Assembly (NCBI RefSeq): GCF_027706845.1 | Contig: NZ_JAQGCZ010000004.1 | Span: 62,001 to 126,000 of the forward strand | Reading direction: 5' to 3' | DNA: 64,000 bases | From: Mycolicibacterium sp. BiH015 | GTDB taxonomy: Bacteria; Actinomycetota; Actinomycetes; Mycobacteriales; Mycobacteriaceae | Shown: piece by piece, positions 8,433 through 18,522 of the stretch | Layout: every line of letters starts with the position of its first letter | Numbering within the stretch: position 1 is the first letter of the stretch | The notes under the pieces: model-generated | Database searches by the model: none | What the model was told of the DNA's origin: nothing | Seen by the model: the letters and a program-made list of their open reading frames with translations, nothing else | Translations under genes and position numbers: made by a program

Positions 8433-11175
8433 CGTCAGGTTTGCTGGACAACGCGTCCCGAAGCCCTGCTCGCGACGACACGCCCAGCTTGGGAAACAGC
8501 CGGTACAGATGCGCACCCACGGTTCGGTGCGACAGGTAGAGGCGCTCGCCGATCTGGCGGTTGGTCATACCGCTGGCGGCCAGATGCGCTATCTCCAACT
8601 CCTGGGCGGTCAGCGGACCCGACGCGGCGTGCGATTCCTCCGTCGTTCGAAAACCGCTGGCGCGCAACTCCTGTTGCGTGCGTGAGAGCCACGGCTGAGC
8701 CCCCATCGCGGCGAAGCTCTGCCTCGCGGCGAGCAGGTGCTGGCGCGCCCTGTCCGGCATCCTGCGTCGGCGTAGGTTCTCGGCGAACGCGAGCCGGATA
8801 CGGGACGCCTCGAACAGCCACCGGTTCGACGAGGGCGCGCTGAGCATCTCCTCCAGCAGACGATCGGTCTCCTCGTCGTCGAAGACCAATGCGTCGACCC
8901 CGCGCTGGATCAGATTCATGCGCGGCGACAGTGCGGCCACATCGGCCTGCCGCATCGCGGCGAGGTGTGCGCGTGCGTCTGTTTCGCGACCGGTGCGCAG
9001 CGCTGCTTCGACGAGGTCGAGCATCACCCAGGTGCACTGTGGCAGATGGTACGACAACATGCCGGCCGGATTCAGCGCGGTGGCGTGGCGAAATGCTGCC
9101 TCGAAGTCGCCCGTGGCCGAGGCGGCTAGTGCACGGGGATGGTGCGCATACCGGAGCACACTGGCGACCCCGCGGGGTTGTGCCCAGTGGCTGAGCTCGT
9201 CGGCGAGTGCGTACGCTTCCTCGGTCCGCCCCCGTCCGGCCGCGATCAGCGCGCGGTTGTACAGGAAGTACCAGTTGAAAAACGTGAAACCATGTGTGGC
9301 GCAGAGCTGTTGGCCCTCTGCTGCCAGTTGCTCGGACTCGTCCCATCTGCCGGTGAGGTAGTCGTCCAGGCACAGATGCATCAGCGCGCCGATATGCCTG
9401 CGCGGGGAAGAGCCGTCACGCCCTCGGCGCACCAGTCGCCAGTGCGCATCCCGATTGTCCGACAGGCGGTCGAGATAAACCGACGCTGCGCCGATCCGGA
9501 CGATCCTGGATGGGTCGTCCTCGTCGGGGAGGGTGGCGAGAATGCGGTCCAGTTCGGGCGCCGCCGCGGCGCCGCACCGTATCGGATCGGCAAAGGTTTT
9601 GCTCACCAGCGCAAGGAGTTCCGGCGGCTCGGGCACCAATTTGCGCAGTGCTCGGAAGAACGGCTCCCAGTGCGCGGGCGTACATGCGTACCAGGCGAGA
9701 AGCAGCAGGGTGTGCATTGCTTCGATGAGCGCGACGTTTTCGGCGCGGTACCCGTGGTCGGCCGTCTCGATGGCGCCGACGAGGAGTCGGTGCGCCGTGT
9801 CGACGTCACCGTCACCGTTGAGCATCAAGAATGCCGTCGCGTTGGCCGCGTGCAGCGCCCCGCTGGAGTCCGGCCCGGCCCGACGGGCCTCGGCAAGAAG
9901 GCTTTCCGGATCACCGACTTCGCCGCCCGATTCGGCGCCGATGTAGGCGGCCTCGGCCAGCCTGCGTCCCCGCGCGGTGTTCGTGGTGCTCAGTTCGGCA
10001 GCGCGAATCAACGTTGTGACGGCCCCGAGGGAATCACCGCGCATGGCCGTCCGGCGCGCCACGTGTTCCAGCACCGCGGCCACCGCCTCGTCCGGTCCGA
10101 CCGCCGCGGCGGCGAGGTGCCATGCCCGCCGGTCCTCGTCGGCACGCAGTGCATCGGCCAGGAGGAGGTGGGCGTGGCGCCGCTCTTCATGGCTGGACGT
10201 GGCGACGACTGAGGAGCGAATCAGAGGATGCCGGAACGTGATTCGGGCAGCGGCGTCCTCGACCACAACGAGCTGCGCCTGCTCGGCAGGAGCGAGATCG
10301 GTGAGCCCTTGCGCTTCCCCGACGATCTCGTGCAATACCCGGATGTCACCGGTGCCCTCGAAAGCTGCGATGAGCATCAGTCGACGAGTGGCCTCGGGAA
10401 CGGCTGCGACGCGAGACGCGAAATGCGCGGACAGTCGGTCGCTCAGTGGCACGACATCCGGCTGGGAGAGCATCGGTGCCGGGAGATCGATGAGGGCATC
10501 GGGAAGTTCCACCAGCGCCAACGGATTTCCCTGCGCCAGCTCGAGCACCCTCTGGCGGGCGGCGGGAGACAGGTGGGGAAACCGATCGTCGACGAGGTGT
10601 TCGGAGGACTCGCGGGACAGGGGAGCGACCAGTTGCTCGGTCAGCCCGCGACGGTCGAGGAAGCTTTCGCCGCCGGTCCGGCAGGATTGCACCACGCCGA
10701 GGTGGTGGCCGCTCACCCGCCTGGCGACGAATCCGACCACGACTGCGCTTGCCCTGTCGATCCATTGGGCATCGTCGACGAGCACCAGCACCGGTGTCTG
10801 CTCTGCGACGTCGGCGAGAAGCGAGAAGGCGGCGTTGCACACCAGTAGTGCACCCTGGGGTGGACCTGGCCCGAACCCCAGCGCGACCGACAACGCGTCA
10901 CGCGACCCGAGCGGCAGACGGTCCAGTTCGGACCGCAGGGGGAGGAGCAGCTGGTTGAGCGCGGAGTAGGCGACGTCGCCCTCGAACTCCGAACCGGAAG
11001 CACGCAGCACGAGCATGCCGGCGTCAGCGGCCAGGCCGGCCGCGGCGTCGAGGAGAGCAGACTTGCCGACACCGGCCTCGCCACGGATCAGCCGGCTGTC
11101 TCCGTTGTCGCGGGCCCTTTCGAGGAAGCGCGAGATCCGAAGGAGCTCGACGCCCCGGCCGAACAGTTCAGCCAT
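8404..11175 (-). CDS. LAL-type STAND/LuxR transcriptional regulator
   Basis: A 923-residue signal-transduction ATPase regulator. The N-terminal STAND NTPase has Walker [11 protein letters not shown] and Walker [14 protein letters not shown] long helical, TPR-like sensor region follows. The C-terminal LuxR helix-turn-helix has [12 protein letters not shown] and N-R-Q-I-G-E-R-L...[13 protein letters not shown] start it at the ATG at 11175 because a perfect AGGAGGT lies 10 nt upstream; the longer open frame to 11370 has no domain. The ligand is unknown. A palindrome matching the one before the hydrolase operon lies 27-41 nt upstream. Its 3' end overlaps acdS tail-to-tail. Confidence 0.88.
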   Translation of the reverse strand: MAELFGRGVELLRISRFLERARDNGDSRLIRGEAGVGKSALLDAAAGLAADAGMLVLRASGSEFEGDVAYSALNQLLLPLRSELDRLPLGSRDALSVALGFGPGPPQGALLVCNAAFSLLADVAEQTPVLVLVDDAQWIDRASAVVVGFVARRVSGHHLGVVQSCRTGGESFLDRRGLTEQLVAPLSRESSEHLVDDRFPHLSPAARQRVLELAQGNPLALVELPDALIDLPAPMLSQPDVVPLSDRLSAHFASRVAAVPEATRRLMLIAAFEGTGDIRVLHEIVGEAQGLTDLAPAEQAQLVVVEDAAARITFRHPLIRSSVVATSSHEERRHAHLLLADALRADEDRRAWHLAAAAVGPDEAVAAVLEHVARRTAMRGDSLGAVTTLIRAAELSTTNTARGRRLAEAAYIGAESGGEVGDPESLLAEARRAGPDSSGALHAANATAFLMLNGDGDVDTAHRLLVGAIETADHGYRAENVALIEAMHTLLLLAWYACTPAHWEPFFRALRKLVPEPPELLALVSKTFADPIRCGAAAAPELDRILATLPDEDDPSRIVRIGAASVYLDRLSDNRDAHWRLVRRGRDGSSPRRHIGALMHLCLDDYLTGRWDESEQLAAEGQQLCATHGFTFFNWYFLYNRALIAAGRGRTEEAYALADELSHWAQPRGVASVLRYAHHPRALAASATGDFEAAFRHATALNPAGMLSYHLPQCTWVMLDLVEAALRTGRETDARAHLAAMRQADVAALSPRMNLIQRGVDALVFDDEETDRLLEEMLSAPSSNRWLFEASRIRLAFAENLRRRRMPDRARQHLLAARQSFAAMGAQPWLSRTQQELRASGFRTTEESHAASGPLTAQELEIAHLAASGMTNRQIGERLYLSHRTVGAHLYRLFPKLGVSSRAGLRDALSSKPDVSRTHPRTH

Positions 11176-11201
11176 GCGTTCCTGGACCTCCTGTCGACCG
11201 C

Positions 11202-11216
11202 AATATATTGCATATC
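11202..11216 (-). promoter_or_regulatory. Second copy of the AT-rich candidate operator
   Basis: AATATATTGCATATC matches the site at 6593-6607 in 14 of 15 positions. It lies immediately upstream of the AGGAGGT of the LAL regulator gene, where a bound repressor would block transcription. It may also contribute promoter sequence. Shared control by the nearby GntR/FCD protein is inferred. Confidence 0.4.
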
Positions 11217-11285
11217 GGTCTTCGTCATCTGTCAAGCACACCCGGACAGTGATCGTTGAGGTTCCCCCGAGGGGAGAGTCAAGGG

Positions 11286-11510
11286 CTACTCGTGGTAGCC
11301 GGCGGCAAGGAGCTTGGCCATCGCAATCTCCATCAGCGCCTGCAGCCCTTCGGGCTCCACACCGACACATTCGGCGATGACTGCGTCATCCACACCGGCG
11401 TCGCGCAGCCGCAACGCCATGGAGTACGGCAGGGGCAGCCGGTCCAGGGCTTCGTCGCGCTCATGCTGGGCCACACCCTCGACGATGCCGGGGCACGGCC
11501 GGCGCGGCAC
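11286..11510 (-). CDS. Small helical, possibly sigma-region-4-like protein
   Basis: About 74 residues from the GTG at 11510. The C-terminal two thirds (L-D-R-L-P-L-P-Y-S-M-A-L-R-L-R-D-A-G-V... to A-M-A-K-L-L-A-A) look like a short helix-turn-helix of the sigma-70 region 4 type. Small proteins of this look occur in mycobacteria, but no function is known to me. The start is uncertain: another in-frame GTG lies near 11474, and the frame is open to 11594. It follows the second LAL gene directly on the same strand, behind a 16-bp palindrome, so it may be co-transcribed or separately controlled. Confidence 0.55.
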   Translation of the reverse strand: MPRRPCPGIVEGVAQHERDEALDRLPLPYSMALRLRDAGVDDAVIAECVGVEPEGLQALMEIAMAKLLAAGYHE

Positions 11511-11526
11511 GGGTAGTGCACTACCC
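11511..11526. promoter_or_regulatory. Perfect 16-bp palindrome at the LAL gene stop codon
   Basis: GGGTAGTGCACTACCC is perfectly self-complementary. It covers the stop codon of the second LAL gene and ends next to the proposed GTG of the small downstream gene. As RNA it could form a 6-bp stem with a TGCA loop but lacks a U-tract. As DNA it has the size and symmetry of a LuxR/NarL-type dimer site. Confidence 0.4.
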
Positions 11527-14169
11527 CAATCTGCCGTCAGGACGTTGACGCGAATCCAGAAGCGCGGCAAGTGCCTCCCGAGACGTGACGCCATTGCGCT
11601 GCGATGCGCGGAAGATATGTCCCTCGACGGATCGGACGGACATGTGCAACCTGTCGGCGATGTCGCGGTTGGACAGCCCCGATGCCACCAGCGAAGCGAT
11701 CTCCCGCTGGCGCGGGGTCAGCTCGGCGCGGGTGTCCATGCTCCGCAAAGCGGGGGTGTCGGCGCCGCATTCCTCGGCGAGACTGCGCGCGCGGGCGGCG
11801 GCGATGAGTGCAGATCCGCGGGAGCCGGCGGTGCGAAACGCCGCGGCGGCCTGTGCCGCGGCATCGGCAGCGGCAAGCTTGTCGCCGAACGCCTCGTACG
11901 CCCTCGACGCCGACAACAGTTCCCGACCGTCGCCCTCGGTCAGCGCTGCGGCGTGAGCGGCAGCTGCCGCCGCGCGGGGGCCCTGCACGTTTTCAGCGAT
12001 CTCCGCGAGGCGCGCCGCGGTCCGGGTATCGCCGAACTGGGTGGCCGTCTGCAGGCACCACAATTCACGGGCCGGACGGCCCGCCTTGCGCATCAGCACA
12101 GTTGCATCGGTGAGGGTGGTCAATGCGGCGCTCACCTGACCGGCCGCCGCCTTCGCCCACGCTGCCGCGATGTGCTGCAGCGGATCCCATAACCCGCTGC
12201 CGTTGAAGACTCGATCCGGCACGCTGCGGAGTTGTCGTTCGGCCGCAACGTGATCGCCGGCCATCCCATAGACAGCGGCCAGCCAATAGCCGCTGTGCTC
12301 ACTCACCGACGAGATGTACTCGTACGCGGCCAGTGATTCGCCGAACGAGCGCCCCGCCGACCTCAAGTCACCCTGTGCGGCACTGGTCGTTCCAAGCAAC
12401 AACTGTGCAATCGTCAGCGATGCCCGATGATCTTGAGCCTGCTCGCTCAGCAGTGCAGCGTGCTCGTGCATACGGCCGAGTTCACCCGCCAGCCGGAGTC
12501 CGTCGATGTGATTGACGCCGAGCCCGAACCGCAGGTGCGAGGTTTCCGGTAACGACTGGGCAAATGCGTAGCCTGCGGAGGCCATGTCGTCGAGCCGGTC
12601 GACGTCACCGACATCCCCCAGGGCCGCGGCGTATCCCCAGGCACAGAACATGCGGGCGGTGGGGAGAACGTCGGACAGCTGCATGATGGACGGAGCGGCT
12701 CTCACCACAACGGGCATGTCGCCGCGCGTCGCCGCGACGGAGATCCGCAGAGCCTCGAAAGACGTCGTCAGTCCGTAGTTCTCCGAGGAGGGCTGGGCAG
12801 CGTCGAGTACGTCCTCGGCATCCGCGGGCCGGCCGAGATTCCATGCCAGGCTGGCGGCGCGGAACAGTGCGATGTGCGCCCGGTCGGCGGATTGGCCGAC
12901 AACTGCGTCGGCGTCCCTCAGCACCTGTTCACCTTCCTCGGCGCGGGCGGCCGTCAACAGTGCGAACCCGTACAGAATGCGTGACGCGACGCTGCCACCA
13001 CACTCCATGGCACGCTCTGCGAGGTCGACCGCCAGCGGGAGGTCCATGAGGTAGAGAGCCGAGTTGGCTGCGGCAGTCAGCAGTTCCGCGTCCTCCGGTC
13101 GATCGGAGCCGGAGATGAGAACGGCGCGCCGGACGAGGTGCTGCGGCGTCTGCGGGCTCAACGACGCGATCGCGTCGGAAACCTGACGCCCCAGTGCCGC
13201 CCGCTGCAGCGTTCCCATTCGCTTACGGCGGACCTCCCCGTACAGCGGGTGGCCCAGCCTGACGACGCCGGCTTCGGCGTCGACGACCAGGACGCCCCGG
13301 GCCTCTGCGTCGCGCACAGCTGACGCCGGCGCCAGCGATTGAAGCACCTCGATCTCGAGAGGGTCGGCGAGGGCAACGGTGTCGATGACGTCGAGGACGG
13401 CCGGATCCTGCCGGCCGACGTTGGACTCGATGAGATCGCTCAGCGTGGGGGACACCTCGGGGTGTCCGGTCCACACCCAGATGTCGGAGCGACGCGACAG
13501 CTTGCCGCGGGCGCGCTCGTCCTCGAGTAGTTGGCGAAGGTACAGCACGTTGCCGTGGGTGTAACGCCAAAGCCGTTGTACGGTAGCTCTTTCCGCAGTC
13601 CCGCCAAGCATCTGTTCAAGCAGCTCCGCCACGTCTATGGCTGACAGCGGCTGAAGCTCCAACCGGGGTATGCCGAGATCCTTGTACAGCGAGGTGATCG
13701 CGTCAGGGGCGGATCCGCCGTTGCGCATGGTGATCACGACTGTCGCCGCCTCGCGCTGAACGAGTTGGTGCACTACAAGTGCGGACTGTTCGTCGAGCAG
13801 GTGCGCGTCATCGACGCCGACGATCGTGGCTCTGCTGGACTGATTGTCGGTCAGCGCAGTGATGACCTCGTGGACGCGGCGCAGCGGATCCTCACCGAAC
13901 GACGAAGCGAACTCCGCGAAGACCCCGAGCGGCACCGAGCGGGCCGACGCCGTCGCGTACAGCCAGTGGCAGGGCCGCCGGGTACCGCGTGCTTGATCGA
14001 CGATCTCGCGAGCGAGCCGCGACTTGCCCACACCGGCGGAGCCCGCGAGCACAATGCCCCCGGAACCCGACGCCGCGGCAATCGCACGCCGCGCCATGGC
14101 GAACTCTTCGGCCCTCCCGACGAGGGGCGGCTTGTTCGTCACAGTCGGAGAATACCCAGGTGGAGCCAT
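11521..14169 (-). CDS. LAL-type STAND/LuxR transcriptional regulator, second copy
   Basis: An 882-residue regulator of the same architecture as the gene at 8404-11175 but clearly different in sequence. Walker A is G-S-A-G-V-G-K-S-R-L near residue 45, Walker B is T-I-V-G-V-D-D-A-H-L-L. A long Ala-rich helical-repeat sensor follows. The C-terminal HTH is L-T-P-R-Q-R-E-I-A-S-L-V...N-R-D-I-A-D-R-L-H-M-S-V-R-S-V-E-G-H-I. No clear ribosome-binding site precedes the ATG at 14169; a GTG ten codons downstream (V-T-N-K-P-P) is an alternative. It is divergent from the MFS exporter gene, its most obvious potential target. Confidence 0.88.
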   Translation of the reverse strand: MAPPGYSPTVTNKPPLVGRAEEFAMARRAIAAASGSGGIVLAGSAGVGKSRLAREIVDQARGTRRPCHWLYATASARSVPLGVFAEFASSFGEDPLRRVHEVITALTDNQSSRATIVGVDDAHLLDEQSALVVHQLVQREAATVVITMRNGGSAPDAITSLYKDLGIPRLELQPLSAIDVAELLEQMLGGTAERATVQRLWRYTHGNVLYLRQLLEDERARGKLSRRSDIWVWTGHPEVSPTLSDLIESNVGRQDPAVLDVIDTVALADPLEIEVLQSLAPASAVRDAEARGVLVVDAEAGVVRLGHPLYGEVRRKRMGTLQRAALGRQVSDAIASLSPQTPQHLVRRAVLISGSDRPEDAELLTAAANSALYLMDLPLAVDLAERAMECGGSVASRILYGFALLTAARAEEGEQVLRDADAVVGQSADRAHIALFRAASLAWNLGRPADAEDVLDAAQPSSENYGLTTSFEALRISVAATRGDMPVVVRAAPSIMQLSDVLPTARMFCAWGYAAALGDVGDVDRLDDMASAGYAFAQSLPETSHLRFGLGVNHIDGLRLAGELGRMHEHAALLSEQAQDHRASLTIAQLLLGTTSAAQGDLRSAGRSFGESLAAYEYISSVSEHSGYWLAAVYGMAGDHVAAERQLRSVPDRVFNGSGLWDPLQHIAAAWAKAAAGQVSAALTTLTDATVLMRKAGRPARELWCLQTATQFGDTRTAARLAEIAENVQGPRAAAAAAHAAALTEGDGRELLSASRAYEAFGDKLAAADAAAQAAAAFRTAGSRGSALIAAARARSLAEECGADTPALRSMDTRAELTPRQREIASLVASGLSNRDIADRLHMSVRSVEGHIFRASQRNGVTSREALAALLDSRQRPDGRLG

Positions 14170-14295
14170 TGCGGAAACTCAGGAACGAAGCTTTCGTGCA
14201 TACACGTGGAGGTGTCGCAAATGGCACCTGCGCTCTGACGCGGCGTGAACAACTGCTGAGCCATTCAACGAGGGCGGGACGACTAGGGTGGCCCA

Positions 14296-15762
14296 ATGGC
14301 CGGGGTGACAATGGGGACCGCGGCGGGGCGGTGGATCCTGCTGGCCACCGTGCTCGGGTCGGGTCTGGTCATGATCGACGGGACGGTGGTCAACGTCGCG
14401 CTCCCGCACATCGGTGCCGAGCTGGGGGCAGGTTTCACCCAGCTCCAATGGATCGTCAACGCCTACACCCTCACGCTGGCCTCACTGATCTTGCTGGGCG
14501 GTTCGCTCGGTGATCATTACGGTCGGCGTCGCGTTTTCCTGATCGGCGTCGCGTGGTTCGCGGTCAGCTCGGCCGCGTGCGGATTCGCTCCGACGTCTGA
14601 GGTCCTGATCGCGGCTCGTGCCCTGCAGGGCGTGGGTGGCGCCCTGCTGACGCCCGGCAGTCTGGCGCTGATCTCGGCGTCGTTCAGCGGTGCCGACCGT
14701 GGTGCCGCCATCGGGGCATGGTCGGGGCTGGGTGGGATAGCCGCTGCGATCGGGCCGTTCCTCGGCGGCTTCCTGGTCGAATGGAACTGGCGGGCAGTCT
14801 TTCTCATCAATGTGCCATTGGCCGCGCTGGTGGTTGCCGTGACGTGGCGGCACGTCCCCGAGAGTCGTGACCCCGATGCACCCCAGGGCTTGGACGTCAC
14901 CGGTGCTGCACTGGCTGCGGTGGGTCTGGGAACCGTGACGTACGGGCTGACGGATCTGGGCGAACAGGGCGTGACACCGCCCGCCGTGGCGTCCGTCGCT
15001 GCCGGCGTACTGGCGCTGGCGGCATTCGTGGTCGTCGAACGTCGTTCCGGGCATCCGCTGGTGTCGCCGAAGCTGTTCGCCGACAGAAGTTTTGGAGTGG
15101 CAAACGTCATCACGCTGCTGATCTACGGCGCGCTGGGCGCGGTGTTCCTGTTGCTGGTGCTGCATCTGCAGACTGTGGCGGGGTTCAGCCCGGTCGCGGC
15201 CGGAACAGCACTTCTGCCGTTCACCGCGGTGATGCTGGCGTTCTCGTCGCGGGCAGGGGCGCTCGCCAGCCGGATCGGACCCAGGGTGCCGATGACGGTT
15301 GGCCCGTTGATCACCGCAGCGGGACTGCTCTTGATGACCCGGATCGACGCAGACGCGTCCTGGGTCACCGATGTCGCGCCGGCGGCACTCGTTTTCGGTG
15401 CGGGCATGGTGCTGGTGGTGGCGCCGTTGACGGCGACGGTGCTCGACTCCGCACCGGCGAATATGGCGGGTTCGGCGTCCGGGGTCAACAATGCGGTGGC
15501 ACGAGCCGGAGGGCTGCTGGCGGTCGCGGTGCTGCCCGGGGTGGCGGGGATCAGCGGGGCGGACTACGCGGATCCGGTCGCGTTCTCGGCGGGCTTCCAT
15601 GTCGCCGTGCTCATCTCAGCAGGGTTGATGGTGCTGGCGGCGGCGTTGGCGGCCATCGGAATTCGTCGCCCTGCTCAGCCCGCCGAGCGGATCGCTGTCG
15701 AGAACTGCACCAACTGCGCGATCTCGACGCTGCCCGCACACCCCATGACGGACAGCCGCTGA
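14296..15762 (+). CDS. MFS drug/proton antiporter, DHA2 (EmrB/QacA) family, 14 TM
   Basis: A 488-residue exporter with about 14 hydrophobic segments. Family motifs are visible: motif D1/C-like L-D-x-T-V-V-N-V-A-L-P near residue 30 (here MIDGTVVNVALP), motif A G-S-L-G-D-H-Y-G-R-R-R near residues 73-83, and the G-P-x-x-G-G-F motif C in TM5. It probably exports lipophilic compounds using the proton gradient. A polar C-terminal tail ends the protein. It is divergent from the second LAL regulator, so a regulator/exporter pair is plausible. Confidence 0.92.
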   Translation: MAGVTMGTAAGRWILLATVLGSGLVMIDGTVVNVALPHIGAELGAGFTQLQWIVNAYTLTLASLILLGGSLGDHYGRRRVFLIGVAWFAVSSAACGFAPTSEVLIAARALQGVGGALLTPGSLALISASFSGADRGAAIGAWSGLGGIAAAIGPFLGGFLVEWNWRAVFLINVPLAALVVAVTWRHVPESRDPDAPQGLDVTGAALAAVGLGTVTYGLTDLGEQGVTPPAVASVAAGVLALAAFVVVERRSGHPLVSPKLFADRSFGVANVITLLIYGALGAVFLLLVLHLQTVAGFSPVAAGTALLPFTAVMLAFSSRAGALASRIGPRVPMTVGPLITAAGLLLMTRIDADASWVTDVAPAALVFGAGMVLVVAPLTATVLDSAPANMAGSASGVNNAVARAGGLLAVAVLPGVAGISGADYADPVAFSAGFHVAVLISAGLMVLAAALAAIGIRRPAQPAERIAVENCTNCAISTLPAHPMTDSR

Positions 15763-15868
15763 CGCAGCGGTATGGGTATTGCTACCCATGTTCGTCCGAA
15801 GTGCTGTTGTGGCGAAATCGGCCCGATACCTTGCATCTGCGATATCGCGCCGATCGAAGGGAATTGCC

Positions 15869-17068
15869 ATGCAGTCAGCGCTGCGTCCTTACCTCACAGC
15901 GGGTGTTGCCCTGGTGGGGGCAAGCGTGATCGCAGTCAATCCGGTGACGCCCGCGCCGGAAGTACTACGCAACTCGCACGAGGTATCTCTCGCCGCGATC
16001 TCGAACCCGACCGACCCCTTCGTGGCCTATCCCGAGGCGGTGACGAATACCTTCACCAACCTCGCACTGCTGGGCGGAGCCCTGCTCGAATGGCCGGCAC
16101 CGATCCTGCAGGCATTCGTCGAGGCCCAGTTGAGCTATGGCGCAGCATCGTGGGATGCCACCCTCGACACGGCGGGGGGACTGGCGGCTTTCGCCGCCGC
16201 ACTGCCGATCGTGTTCCAAACGGCGGTGACGCAACTGATCCAGGGACAGGTCGGGCCGGCCATCCTGACGCTTGCCGCGCCTGCCGGGGCCCTCTTCGAG
16301 GCGGTTTCTCCGTTGGTGGACCTGGCGGGAACCGTCGTCGGCAACGTCGCGCAGAACATCGCGAACGTCGTCAAAGTGTTGACCAACCCAGCAGTCTTGA
16401 CGGCGCTGGTCACGGGGCTGGCGGCGCCGGTCAACAGTGTCATCGCCGCGATCGCCAATCAGACCCAGCTCACGATCGACGCCATCACCTCCGGTGACCT
16501 GGTGAAGGCGGTAGGTGCGGTGGTGAGCACGCCCGCAGTGTTGGCCGACGCGTTCATCAACGGTTTCGATCCGGTGAACGAGAATCTGCGCGGTGTCATC
16601 AACGGGACGGTCGTCACCTTCATCGTGCTTCGCAACGCGGTCGCGGATGCGATCGTCCCGCTTCCCGCGCCCGTGCTGAAGGTCAGCGAAATTCCCGACC
16701 AGGAAGCCTCTTTCGTGGAGCTTCAGCTGGCGGCGGCAAGCGACCAGAGTGCGGCGCTGCCCCCGTCGCCGACCGACGAAACCGGCGCCGACACGGCCGG
16801 CGAGCCAGAAGCGGAGACCGCCGGTGAACTCGAGGACGTAGACCCGGCCGCCGAAGACGCCGAGACGACGGGGCCGGCGGAAAACTCGGTCGTCGACGAT
16901 GACGACATTCCCGACGACGACATTCCCGTCGACGAGGACGTCGCCACCGACGAGGACCTGACCGGCGGTGAAACCGATACGCCTCCCGACGAGATGGTCA
17001 CCTCCGAGGAGTCGGAATCAGCAGCGCCCGATGCCGCCGAAGGGGGCGCCCCCGAAGGGGACTCGTAA
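15869..17068 (+). CDS. Exported protein with hydrophobic helical domain and acidic tail
   Basis: A 399-residue secreted protein. The signal peptide has the core LTAGVALVGASVIAVNPV. Residues 45-285 form a low-charge, Ala/Val/Thr/Asn-rich helical domain. The last 110 residues are strongly acidic and Pro/Thr-rich (repeats such as D-D-D-I-P-D-D-D-I-P-V-D-E-D-V). The architecture matches the gene at 30622-31704, and I treat them as paralogues of a mycobacterial exported family without known function. The ATG at 15869 has GAAGGGA 7 nt upstream; upstream in-frame codons to 15779 have no signal-peptide character. Confidence 0.75.
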   Translation: MQSALRPYLTAGVALVGASVIAVNPVTPAPEVLRNSHEVSLAAISNPTDPFVAYPEAVTNTFTNLALLGGALLEWPAPILQAFVEAQLSYGAASWDATLDTAGGLAAFAAALPIVFQTAVTQLIQGQVGPAILTLAAPAGALFEAVSPLVDLAGTVVGNVAQNIANVVKVLTNPAVLTALVTGLAAPVNSVIAAIANQTQLTIDAITSGDLVKAVGAVVSTPAVLADAFINGFDPVNENLRGVINGTVVTFIVLRNAVADAIVPLPAPVLKVSEIPDQEASFVELQLAAASDQSAALPPSPTDETGADTAGEPEAETAGELEDVDPAAEDAETTGPAENSVVDDDDIPDDDIPVDEDVATDEDLTGGETDTPPDEMVTSEESESAAPDAAEGGAPEGDS

Positions 17069-17071
17069 CCG

Positions 17072-17656
17072 TCATCGCGTCAGACCCTTGACCAGCAGAT
17101 CGATCATTCGCTCGAAACTTTCTGCCGTGTCAGAGGTTTGGCCGACGTTGGCAAGCTCGATGGTCACAGCGCCGTGTACCGCCGCCCAGACCGCGTGCGC
17201 AGCCTCCACGGCGTCGTCCTGCTGGCCGCCCGTCACCGCAGCGACCATGCTCACCAGAGTTTCGAACACCGCGTGTCCGCGGGCCCGCGCCGCCGAGTGC
17301 GGGTCACCCGCGGGGCTGCCCGGGGCGAAGATCAACGCGTACCGCGCTGGGTGTTCGAGTGCGAAGCTGCGGTATCCGTTGCACGCCTTGCGGAGCCGGT
17401 CGGTGGGGCCTGCGTTCGTGTCGACCTCGATGGCGACGGCCAACTGATCGAAGGCGCGGATGGCCAACTCGGACAGCAGACCTTCTTTGTTGGCGAAACG
17501 GTTGTAGACGCCCATGGGTGCGACATCGGCTTCACGAGCGACGGCGCGGACCGTGACCGCGGCCGAGCCGTCGCGGTCGAGGACGGTCTCGGCCGCGTGA
17601 ATCAGCGCGGCCGAGACCTGATCGCTCGCGGTGCGGCGCCGGGTCGCCACCGTCAT
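17072..17656 (-). CDS. TetR family transcriptional regulator
   Basis: A 194-residue TetR protein. The N-terminal HTH covers about residues 12-58 (A-A-V-T-V-R-A-V-A-R-E-A-D-V-A-P-M-G-V-Y-N-R-F-A-N-K-E-G-L-L). The C-terminal ligand domain has the W-x-x-V-H-G segment of the WHG/TetR_C_33 type. The ATG at 17656 overlaps the stop codon of the upstream hydrolase gene (ATGA), so translation is coupled. A 19-bp near-palindrome at 18523-18541 upstream of the operon is its likely autoregulatory operator. Confidence 0.9.
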   Translation of the reverse strand: MTVATRRRTASDQVSAALIHAAETVLDRDGSAAVTVRAVAREADVAPMGVYNRFANKEGLLSELAIRAFDQLAVAIEVDTNAGPTDRLRKACNGYRSFALEHPARYALIFAPGSPAGDPHSAARARGHAVFETLVSMVAAVTGGQQDDAVEAAHAVWAAVHGAVTIELANVGQTSDTAESFERMIDLLVKGLTR

Positions 17657-18453
17657 GCCCGCTCGACGTCGACCCGTCGGGCAATCCAGTCGAGTGTCGT
17701 CTGGGCGACGTGTTCCCACCCGCTGTCGATGGTCAAGGAGTGGCCTCGGCCTTCGAACTCGTGGAAGTCGGTGACGGCCGCCGACTTCGCGTAGAGCCGA
17801 TACGTGGCTTTGGTGCTCACCAGCGGCACGGTGTGATCAGCGCCGGCTCCAGTGATGAGCAGCGGCCCTCGGTTGTCGTTGGTGGTGTCGACCTTGGCGG
17901 GCGAGCTCGGTGCGAAGTTCGCGGTCGCCGCTTCGAACAACGGCTTGCCGGGAGACGGGATCGCCAAGCGGGCCCACAGGGCGTCCGACTCGTCCTGGCT
18001 CAGGGCGTTGCCGAAGGCGAAGCGCCACTGTGCGCGGGTCAGTCCCTTGGCGCGGTTCCTGTTGAGCGGATTTCCCAGTACCGGGAAGGCGGAGCGCAAC
18101 TGCGCCAGGGGCAGCGGTTTGACGCCTTTGATCGGTGCGGGATCGATCGCGACGGCGGCCGCGGCCTTGCCTTGCCCGAGAAGCTTTTGAGCAATGAGTC
18201 CGCCGAACGAGTGCCCGATCACGATGGGCCGCTCGTCGTACCCGTCGAGCACCTTCGCGAAATGCTCGGTGATGTCGTCGATGCCGAAACCAGCTTGTGC
18301 CGAGGGGTTTTCGCGAGTCTCGGCAACCGTCGGGGCCTCGCCCGGCCACGTCGGCGCGACCGCTTGCAAACCGTCGGCGGCGAAGCGTTCTATCCAGGGC
18401 TGCCACGCGATGGCGGGAACCCAGAGTCCGTGGATGAATACGACGTCGGTCAT
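17653..18453 (-). CDS. Alpha/beta hydrolase
   Basis: A 266-residue alpha/beta hydrolase. It begins with the first core strand and oxyanion loop (T-D-V-V-F-I-H-G-L-W), then has the nucleophile in I-G-H-S-F-G-G, an acid in the G-A-G-A-D-H-T-V-P segment and the catalytic His in E-G-R-G-H-S. It has no signal peptide and so is cytoplasmic. The substrate is unknown. It is the first gene of a two-gene operon with a TetR regulator (4-nt overlap), which suggests induction by a compound the hydrolase acts on. Confidence 0.88.
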   Translation of the reverse strand: MTDVVFIHGLWVPAIAWQPWIERFAADGLQAVAPTWPGEAPTVAETRENPSAQAGFGIDDITEHFAKVLDGYDERPIVIGHSFGGLIAQKLLGQGKAAAAVAIDPAPIKGVKPLPLAQLRSAFPVLGNPLNRNRAKGLTRAQWRFAFGNALSQDESDALWARLAIPSPGKPLFEAATANFAPSSPAKVDTTNDNRGPLLITGAGADHTVPLVSTKATYRLYAKSAAVTDFHEFEGRGHSLTIDSGWEHVAQTTLDWIARRVDVERA

Positions 18454-18522
18454 TTCTGACTGCTCCTGTCGGTTCAGTGTCGTTCGGGGTAGATGTCGGG
18501 CGTGAGCCCGGCCCGAGTGCCT

